From Ilyomonas sp963847085 (GTDB lineage: Bacteria > Bacteroidota > Bacteroidia > Chitinophagales > Chitinophagaceae): 64,000 bases of DNA. The translations under genes and the position numbers were made by a program. The DNA lies in NCBI GenBank assembly GCA_963847085.1, contig CAWJYO010000011.1:124001-188000 (forward strand). Reading direction: 5' to 3'. Below, one piece after another: positions 63,850 through 64,000 of the stretch. The notes below the pieces were generated by a model, which made no database searches, was not told the DNA's origin, and saw only the letters and a program-made list of their open reading frames with translations. The first letter of the stretch is position 1. Every line of letters starts with the position of its first letter.

Positions 63850-64000
63850 GGTGCAATCATTTAAATGACAATACTGGTTTTATGTTTTACATGTAGGAAT
63901 GTATTGAATTGACTTATCGGTGATAACAAAACAAAATTGTTATACTCAGCAACCTTGTTTCTTTATAACAGGAAAGCCTCAATTTTCTTATACTACGAAT

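Noticed and set aside
1..64000. CRISPR arrays, insertion sequences, prophage
   Set aside because: No regularly spaced direct repeats, transposase, integrase or phage structural genes were seen on either strand.

Overview
This is a moderately AT-rich chromosomal segment of a Bacteroidota bacterium, most likely of the Chitinophagaceae or a close relative. The evidence is the type IX secretion / gliding gene set (SprA of 2430 residues, GldE-GldD behind ssb), AMP nucleosidase, tandem DUF1573 proteins, a KirBac channel, -7 promoter elements of the form TAnnTTTG, and the conserved parA-parB-DUF5683-dapB and ruvA-sprA orders. There is no phage, transposase, CRISPR array or rRNA operon. The window is mostly housekeeping.

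Layout. 0-6 kb: partial serine hydrolase, tsaC with a GT9 heptosyltransferase, two DUF1573 genes, an HsdR-N-like protein, AMP nucleosidase and a sterol-desaturase-type hydroxylase. 6-16.7 kb, all on the plus strand: YkgJ-type Cys-cluster protein, rlmD, two rhomboids with two membrane-anchored EEP hydrolases in an apparent operon, cysS, ssb, gldE, gldD. 16.8-19.6 kb: a secreted sugar module (Gfo/Idh oxidoreductase and double-DUF1080 protein). 19.9-23.4 kb: rpsO-pnp and yebC. 23.5-29.3 kb: amino-acid permease, lone HD-type alarmone hydrolase, Kir channel, ABC exporter and Lrp regulator, all on the minus strand. 29.4-29.65 kb: a tRNA-like RNA with a very large variable region. 29.7-35 kb: DPP IV-type peptidase, flippase, nucleoside transporter. 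35.2-38.6 kb: a sulfur-carrier operon (E1-rhodanese, ThiS-like carrier with residues after its GG, JAMM protease, epimerase). 38.8-51 kb: outer-membrane barrel, ftsK, sprA, ruvA. 51-57.6 kb: FUSC protein, an orphan small gene, panC, a BlaI/M56 regulator pair. 57.6-64 kb: dapB, DUF5683, parB, parA, metallophosphoesterase, DUF6582-like protein, universal stress protein.

Two cross-cutting points matter to a reader. First, about a dozen conserved genes, including essential-type pnp, are split by single-base frame changes. Nearly all are repaired by removing one base, which points to residual insertion errors in the sequence rather than gene decay. I annotate these genes at their repaired extents. 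Second, an 11-mer, GCAAAAACAAA, occurs at least 22 times, plus 7 copies of GTAAAAACAAA. It falls on both strands, inside genes and as inverted pairs in hairpins between convergent genes, a distribution reminiscent of DNA uptake sequences.

The strongest candidate for something undescribed is the tRNA-like RNA at 29431-29601. It has canonical acceptor, D, anticodon-position and T arms, C instead of U at position 33, about 99 nt of structured variable region, and its own terminator.
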